This document shows, in pieces, positions 58,577 through 64,000 of a DNA stretch of 64,000 bases; position 1 is the stretch's first letter, and every line of letters starts with the position of its first letter. Source of the DNA: Porodaedalea pini (lineage: Eukaryota; Basidiomycota; Agaricomycetes; Hymenochaetales; Hymenochaetaceae); the NCBI GenBank assembly GCA_002794775.1, contig NBAY01000006.1, positions 310,001-374,000 of the forward strand. The letters are read 5' to 3'. The notes beneath the pieces are model-generated. The model was not told the DNA's origin. It saw only the letters and a list, made by a program, of their open reading frames with translations, and did not search any database. The position numbers and the translations under genes were made by a program.

Positions 58577-58757
58577 TGATCGCAGCGCAACGGCGAAGCG
58601 CGAGGGAAACAAGAAGATCCGGGATTCTCAGGTCAGCTGCTGTCGAGTACCGTGTGGACCGCCGGATCTGCGCACTGCTTGTCGATAATATTAATGACGC
58701 TGCTCCGTGCCGTCTTTGACGCGAACGTCGATGATGCTGCCGTCGACGATGAGGACG

Positions 58758-60541
58758 ATGAACACGCTTCGTCGGCTGTCCGTGCCCAGGGCGACTCCAC
58801 TGATCCGAGTTCGTACAACACGAATTTTATTCCTTTTCCTCTCCCACTTTCTCTGATGATTGCTCCAGGCACAACTTCGGCACCAGTCGAACGGAACGGG
58901 AACAGGCGTCGCCTCGGACGGCGCGTCACTCGAACCACCACCGCCGGGCGGCCATCTTCCGTCGATTGCAACCTCGCGTCTGCTGAAGACGACGAGGGAG
59001 AGCGCGTTGCGTACGCCAGGGATCAAATGGGCAGATGAAGATGACACCGCTCCGACGAGCGAGATCATCGGTGGTCGCGACTTCCGGAAAATGAATCTCT
59101 ACCAGGCCGTCCGAGATGCAATGAGGTACCGTGTTTCCTATTGTTACATGCTTCCATTCTCTCAATGTGCTACTCGTAGTCATGCAATGATGAAGGATGA
59201 GACGGCAGTTGTGTTCGGAGAGGACGTCGCGTTCGGTGGCGTGTTCAGATGCTCTATGGTACGTTCGATTGCCAACATCGCATAACGGTTTTGGCTCATA
59301 TCTCTTCAAAAAGGGACTTGCAGAGGAGTTCGGTATGTTGAATCCTTCTTGCATGACCTGACCAATCTCTAGTTACTGAAAAGCTTCGATTCAGGCCAGG
59401 AGCGCGTCTTCAACACCCCTCTCACTGAGCAAGGGATTGCAGGCTTTGGAATCGGGCTTGCAGCAATGGGCCACACTGCGATAGCAGAAATTCAAGTGAG
59501 AGACCCTTTTTCCAGAGTTAAACACGCCTGACCAGCTTCAAAATGCAGTTCTCAGACTATATCTTTCCGGCGTTTGACCAGGTACGCGATATGTTCGTCC
59601 CCATTTACGTATCCAATCTGAGTGTTGCTACAGATCGTGAACGAGGCTGCAAAGTACCGATATCGTTCTGGGGGCCAGTTTAATGCGGGTGGGCTTACCA
59701 TCCGCACTCCGACCATGTCCGTCGGTCATGGAGGTTTATATCATTCACAGAGTCCTGAAGGATTTTTCCTTGGAGCGTCAGGGATAAAGGTATTCCACTC
59801 CTCTTAGAATGCAGCCATTCATCCTAATTGCTTCTCAGATTGTTATCCCTCGCTCTCCTATTCAGGCAAAGGGTCTACTTCTCAGCGCAATACGGGACCC
59901 CAATCCCGTCTTATTCATGGAGCCCAAGATTCTCTACCGTTCGGCAGGTACGCCGAATATCATTAGATTTTGAATACGTCTGATTAACACTGTACCGTTC
60001 AGTGGAACAGGTCCCAGTTGATGACTACGAGCTGCCTCTGTCCTCCGCCGAGGTCCTAACGCGCGGCTCAGATCTGACGCTTCTCTCCTGGGGCACGCCG
60101 CTCTACCACTGCGAGACCGCTCTCGCCCTCCTCGCCTCACCTCCGCCGAGTCTGTCACCTCTCGTCCCCGCTTCTCTGCGCGGCGCGTCGGTCGAGCTCA
60201 TCGACCTGCGCACGATCCTCCCGTGGGACGTCTCGACCATCGAAGAGAGCGTACGCCGCACGGGACGGCTCATCGTCGCGCACGAAGCGAGCATGACGGG
60301 CGGTGTTGGCGCAGAGATCGCGGCGGAGCTACAGAAGCGCTGTTTCTTGAATCTGAAGGCGCCTGTGAAGAGGGTCGCTGCCTGGGAGTACGTGATTTTG
60401 TTTTCCCCTTCTTCCTGAACTTCTTAACAAGGCTGACTTTCATCCTTCGAAAGTCTTCCGCCGGCGCTTCATTATGAAAAGTTCCTCATCCCGGACGCTA
60501 TCAGAATTTTGGACGGAATAATGGAGACTTTAACCTATTAG
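58758..60541 (+). CDS. Branched-chain 2-oxoacid dehydrogenase E1 subunit beta
   Basis: Mitochondrial subunit of the complex that decarboxylates the keto acids of Leu, Ile and Val. ATG 58758 is chosen because [16 protein letters not shown] is a good mitochondrial import sequence; an intron (GTTCGT to CAG near 58869) joins it to AQLRHQSNG. The thiamine-diphosphate-binding core reads [105 protein letters not shown] and [17 protein letters not shown]. The transketolase C-terminal part follows: [55 protein letters not shown]. The last exon encodes [20 protein letters not shown], stop 60539-60541. The Gln-Ser-Pro-Glu loop and Cys of AFGGVFRC mark BCKDH rather than pyruvate dehydrogenase. Divergent from creC, 181 bases. 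Confidence 0.95.
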
Positions 60542-60728
60542 ACCCGACCTTCGTCTGTCTCTGTTTTCTTCGCATTTCTGGCTGCCGTCATCGCAAGGAT
60601 TCCATTTTCTATAACATTAAGTTATTGAAGCATGTAGAATACAGTACATTATCTAGCGCTTTGTAGCAATAGTAATCAGTTCTGATGGATACACGTTTAA
60701 TGCCGAGGTCCATTTTCCAACGTCTAAT

Positions 60729-62103
60729 TCATTCCTTCACTTCCAACAAGGCAACCCAGCGCGTCAATATACCTGCACGGAGCAGCGCCGCCTCCCATTG
60801 CGCATATAGCCGCTCCTCGCGCCACCCTTGCACACCTCCGACCTTGATGCACTCGTGCCGCACGGAGTCGTCGTATTCGAGCGCGGTCGCGTGTGCGTCG
60901 AGAGCATTCGCGTACGGGGCAGAGGCATTCGATACAGTGAGAACACGCAAAGCGTGCGGGCCTGAAGTAAGGAGTGCGAGAATGTCGGAAAGGCGCGTGA
61001 ATAGCGGTGCAGAGGAGCGTAATCTCAGCGAGGCCCGTTGACGCGTATCCTTCAGGTCCTTGGTATGTACGCGCGAGAACGGCAATGCAGCATAAAGGAA
61101 TGCATCGTCAAAAGTTGAGAGACCTGCTTCGGCTGTAGTGAATGAGAACACAGATGTGCTGTTTGTCACAGGCTTCGTTTTGAGTGCCCCTTGAATATTC
61201 CGAATAAATTTCTGAATGAATGCGCGTGGAATAGTGTCCAACGACGGCCAGATATTTATATTGTCGTTCTGTGAGGAGTTTTAATATTGAGTATAGCGCA
61301 TATAACCAGACTTCGATTCCTTACCACCTCATAAAAGAGCGCACAATAGTGCGTTAGCACAGTCCGATCAACGCATGGGATTTTACCTGTGCTTCGTTCA
61401 ATAAGATACTGAAAAGTGCACTTCAAGTTCATGTACGTACCCTCTGCGAAAGTACAAGGTTTCGGGAATGCCTGACTCATTCAAGTCAGAGAGGATCGAG
61501 ACACGACGACATGAGATAAACCTCATCAGGGAAGAAAGAAAGTTCATCTGAAACCGTCCACGCCCATATCTTTGCTTTGTCCTTCAAGGAAAGGTCGAGT
61601 TTGAAGCTCCATCCATCCATTTGAAGTTGTCCTTTGATGAGTAGAGGCAAGTCGTTTGAAGGGTTCCGCAATTCGATCCGGCCCTGTTTTATGTCACGAA
61701 AAATAGTTTGCGGACGAAGAAGAATGTATTTTCCTCTTGGGAACTGTTCTGCTGAGCGCGCTATGCTGAGGTAGGATTCAGGCCAGATGGAAGACGTCGG
61801 AATGAGAAATTTGGACAGGCTACGGATGGCAGGAACGGAGATCTCATTAAAATTAGGCGAAGTCGTGATAGAGTCAGGGAATAGATAGCTAAGAGCAAGA
61901 GCAGAAATTACGAGGAAAAGCAGTGACAGTGCGATGAGGCGGACTTGTGGAGGACCGGAGGAAAGCATTGGCAGGGTTAAAAGCGTCGATACAGAGAGAC
62001 GAAGGTATTTAGTAAATTGCGATGCAGAAGCATGTTGGGCTATTCCTCGAGCGGTTTGGATCACGAAAATAAGCTTTGAGGCGGTAGGCGAGCTCACGTC
62101 CAT
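60729..62103 (-). CDS. Membrane protein of unknown function
   Basis: ATG 62103 starts DVSSPTASKLIFVIQTARGI. One clear membrane segment is LIALSLLFLVISALALSYLF (about 61860-61925); an earlier stretch near 62000 (LSVSTLLTLPML) is weakly hydrophobic. A soluble part follows (GKYILLRPQTIFRDI, LQMDGWSFKLDLSLKDKAKI, AWTVSDELSFFPDE). A 46-nt intron near 61545-61500 joins it in phase to SGIPETLYFRR, then introns lead to YLIERSTGKIPCVDRTVLTH and NINIWPSLDTIPRAFIQKFI. The last exon ends TRWVALLEVKE at 60729. I do not recognise the family. Divergent with SEC66, 193 bases between starts. Length about 430 residues. Confidence 0.75.
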
Positions 62104-62296
62104 TGAGGAAGGAGGCAAGTTGCGAACGGCGCGTCGACGCGTCTTGGCTCGTGACCTAAGTCTTATTCGCACGGTAGGTCCTGCCAGCAAGGCATTTCAA
62201 TTCACAACGTGTAGTCAACTTCAGCTCGACCTTCGAAACAGTGTCCGTCGTCGCCACCGTAGACGCTGGCGAAGGTTTTCACTGTCATTCTTCGCC

Positions 62297-63246
62297 ATGG
62301 CGTCCATCCTTGCGCCCGTTCTTTACCTTGTGATCGTCGTTGGTGGCCTTGGCGTATTCAGCTCCTTGTACCGCAAACGTTCTGCGAGTACGTGTCATCC
62401 CATTCTACCTTTGCTTCAGTGAATGACTTAATATCCATCGTTCCACAGGCAAAGAAATTGAGCCTTTTTTTCCCTCTCATCCGGAGCGTGATGCATATAT
62501 CACGCTCCTCCAAATGACCAATCCACCTGCGCCCGACTCGCTCCTCAAGGCTGCGCTCATACAACGTGCATGCGCTGACGTGCGGCGCGTCATCCGTTTA
62601 CGAGAGGACAAGCCCGCAGCACAGGCTCTCCTCCAGAAGGGGTCTGTAGGCGACGACCTATGGAATGCAATCCTCGCCGCAGAGAAGGAGGCTGAGGCGG
62701 AAATTCTGGAGGTCATGCATGAGGCGAACAGTTTTATGCACGGGTGGGGGCAGTTTATCTTCAACAGCGCAGGCGAGATGGTCCAGAATGAGAGAGTACG
62801 GAAGATGCTGGAGGAATACCCGAAGATGCGAGCGGAAGCCGGTAAGCCAAATATTTTACGCCAAGCGGCATTTTTCTAACTTTGGCTGCTCAGAAGCCAA
62901 GTATGGTGTGAAGAAGAAGCGACCAGCAGTCGGGAATGCGTCTTCTGTCAAAGTTGAATCTACTGCCCCAAGGCCGAACGGTCGCCTACACCCCAACTTC
63001 CTTCCGAGTCGGCTCCCCAGAAGCAGCGAACACCAACCTCAGCGTCAAATGGCAGGTTAGCACCTCCAAATGTTGGAACAGATGGCGAGAGTATTGCGTC
63101 AATGAGCGATGGTGAACTGGTGTCGGCACCCTCGAGCCCAGGAAAGCCATCAAAGAAATCCGTGTGTGCCATTTAAATTACTGCTATGGCGCGATCTATA
63201 GACTGACCTTTCGCCACAGGGTAAGAAAGGCAAGAAACGGAAGTAA
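62297..63246 (+). CDS. SEC66: Sec66/Sec71-like subunit of the ER post-translational translocon
   Basis: ER membrane protein of the Sec62/Sec63 complex. ATG 62297 starts ASILAPVLYLVIVVGGLGVF, a single N-terminal membrane anchor, then SSLYRKRSASKEIEPFFPSH, PERDAYITLLQM and LLKAALIQRACADVRRVIRL, EKEAEAEILEVMHEANSFMH, GWGQFIFNSAGEMVQNE, all conserved in Sec66. A basic and Ser/Pro-rich tail ends KKGKKRK with TAA 63244-63246. Introns: GTACGT at about 62391, one near 62841-62893 and GTGTGT at about 63162 to AG near 63219. Confidence 0.92.
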
Positions 63247-63595
63247 ATCAACACTCTCTCTTTCCAATTTCCTTGTTTCTACATCGTACTCTATTATCCT
63301 AGCATCCTGTATGGTAAAGCAGCCGAGGCACTCAAAATACTTAGTTGTCGGACAGTATTCAACGATCCTCCGACCTACCTGTGATACTCTTGGTCCTGAA
63401 CCCATGCAGACATGTCTGCACAGAGGAATGGAAAAGTGAAAATAGGTGGTAATAGCAAAAGTACAGGAGAATAATAAGGCAGCGTCACAATGTATAATGA
63501 TCCCGTGAGCATATAATACGAAATGAGTCGATTATGTTCGTGTTGGCGCATTCATCAGGAATTCCTGAGTAAGTGTAGGGTTGTACAGGCACTCA
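63247..63595. other. Convergent intergenic region
   Basis: 3' UTRs of SEC66 and the ubiquitin protease. No gene supported. Confidence 0.45.
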
Positions 63596-64000
63596 TCACC
63601 CTTTGATGACGATCGCCTTCTCGCCTGCGCCCTGACGTGTCCGACCAGACCTGTCCAGGTGGTCAAGGCCGAGACAATCTTCGGGGGCGAACTTGTGATC
63701 GTAGATCGTGTCATCTACAGCAGCAAGATCAGCACCAATCAATCTAATGGACATAACAGGAACTGACCATCTTCGATGTACGACGGTTGCTTGAAGGTCG
63801 CCACCTGTATTAAGGCAAAACGATACTTCGATAACTCCTTGTCCGACACATTAATGCGTGCTTGTAGCCGCTTCTTCGTCTCAGAGAATTTCTCGCCCTT
63901 GTTATGTAAGTAAGACATCGGTAACTCGGAGACGACTATTACCGAAAGACTCACTTGCTTCACGACAAACTTGAAAGGGACGCCATGAGTTCGTGAGACC
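63596..64000 (-). CDS. Ubp15/USP7-type ubiquitin carboxyl-terminal hydrolase, C-terminal end only
   Basis: The visible exons hold the last ubiquitin-like domain of a USP7/Ubp15 protease: GVPFKFVVKQ at the window edge, then ETKKRLQARINVSDKELSKY, RFALIQVATFKQPSYIED, an intron (GTCAGT, about 63767 to 63718), and DDTIYDHKFAPEDCLGLDHL, DRSGRTRQGAGEKAIVIKG, stop 63596-63598. The YDHKFAPEDxLGLDH block and the terminal KAIxIKG peptide, which activates the catalytic domain in USP7, are diagnostic. The catalytic domain lies beyond the window. Confidence 0.9.

Overview
This window is nuclear DNA of a filamentous fungus, most likely a basidiomycete of the Agaricomycetes type. Genes are tightly packed on both strands. 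Nearly every gene is cut by introns of about 45-70 nt with GT-AG ends, and the protein set is fungal: a GABA/choline-type permease, kexin, a CreC-like WD40 protein, a YOR1-type ABC transporter and an extended Pot1. I found no transposon, virus, CRISPR array or secondary-metabolite cluster. Gene models were made by reading splice sites and conserved protein motifs by eye. For LEU4 (820 aa), the thiamine-binding gene (113 aa), FAN1 (1020 aa), MCM7 (782 aa), YPT6 (215 aa) and the Gfd2-like gene (559 aa) the summed exons give an exact whole number of codons. Other models are given as outer limits with the main joins.

Layout: 1-1349 permease 3' part (+); 1759-5393 FAN1 nuclease (+); 5803-8477 2-isopropylmalate synthase (-); 8610-9242 thiamine-binding YKOF/MTH1187-family protein (+); 9410-14032 DNMT1-type DNA methyltransferase (-); 14250-17026 MCM7 (+); 17151-20188 kexin (-); 20423-23976 Pot1 (-); 24160-26042 Gfd2-like pseudo-nuclease (+); 26427-27389 Ypt6/Rab6 (+); 27510-28909 Tap42 (-); 28999-31387 methylenetetrahydrofolate reductase (+); 31590-32212 APC15-like (-); 32573-34709 CENP-C/Mif2 (-); 34902-36878 Prp45/SKIP (+); about 37239-40506 disordered Ser/Pro-rich protein (+); 41141-43601 Trf4-type poly(A) polymerase (-); 43770-44293 alpha/beta-barrel protein (-); 44437-44507 tRNA-Gly(GCC) (+); 44824-51239 decayed YOR1-like ABC transporter (-); 52522-54152 mitochondrial tRNA 2-thiolase (-); 55523-55858 small unknown ORF behind a CCAAT/TATA promoter and a uORF (+); 56266-58576 CreC-like (-); 58758-60541 branched-chain ketoacid dehydrogenase E1-beta (+); 60729-62103 unknown membrane protein (-); 62297-63246 Sec66 (+); 63596-64000 3' end of a Ubp15/USP7-type ubiquitin protease (-).

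Most genes are unrelated housekeeping genes, but several share a theme. DNA replication, repair and chromosome maintenance are represented by FAN1, DNMT1, MCM7, Pot1, CENP-C and APC15. The divergent DNMT1/MCM7 pair shares a short promoter with two ACGCGT (MluI cell-cycle box) sites, and the CENP-C/Prp45 promoter carries one. Leucine synthesis (LEU4) and branched-chain amino-acid breakdown (E1-beta) are both present but far apart.

The most unusual signals are: a duplicated leucine-sensing module at the end of the isopropylmalate synthase; a five-nucleotide exon in the thiamine-binding gene; several independent lesions in the YOR1-like transporter; and the loss of acidic active-site residues in the Gfd2-like protein.
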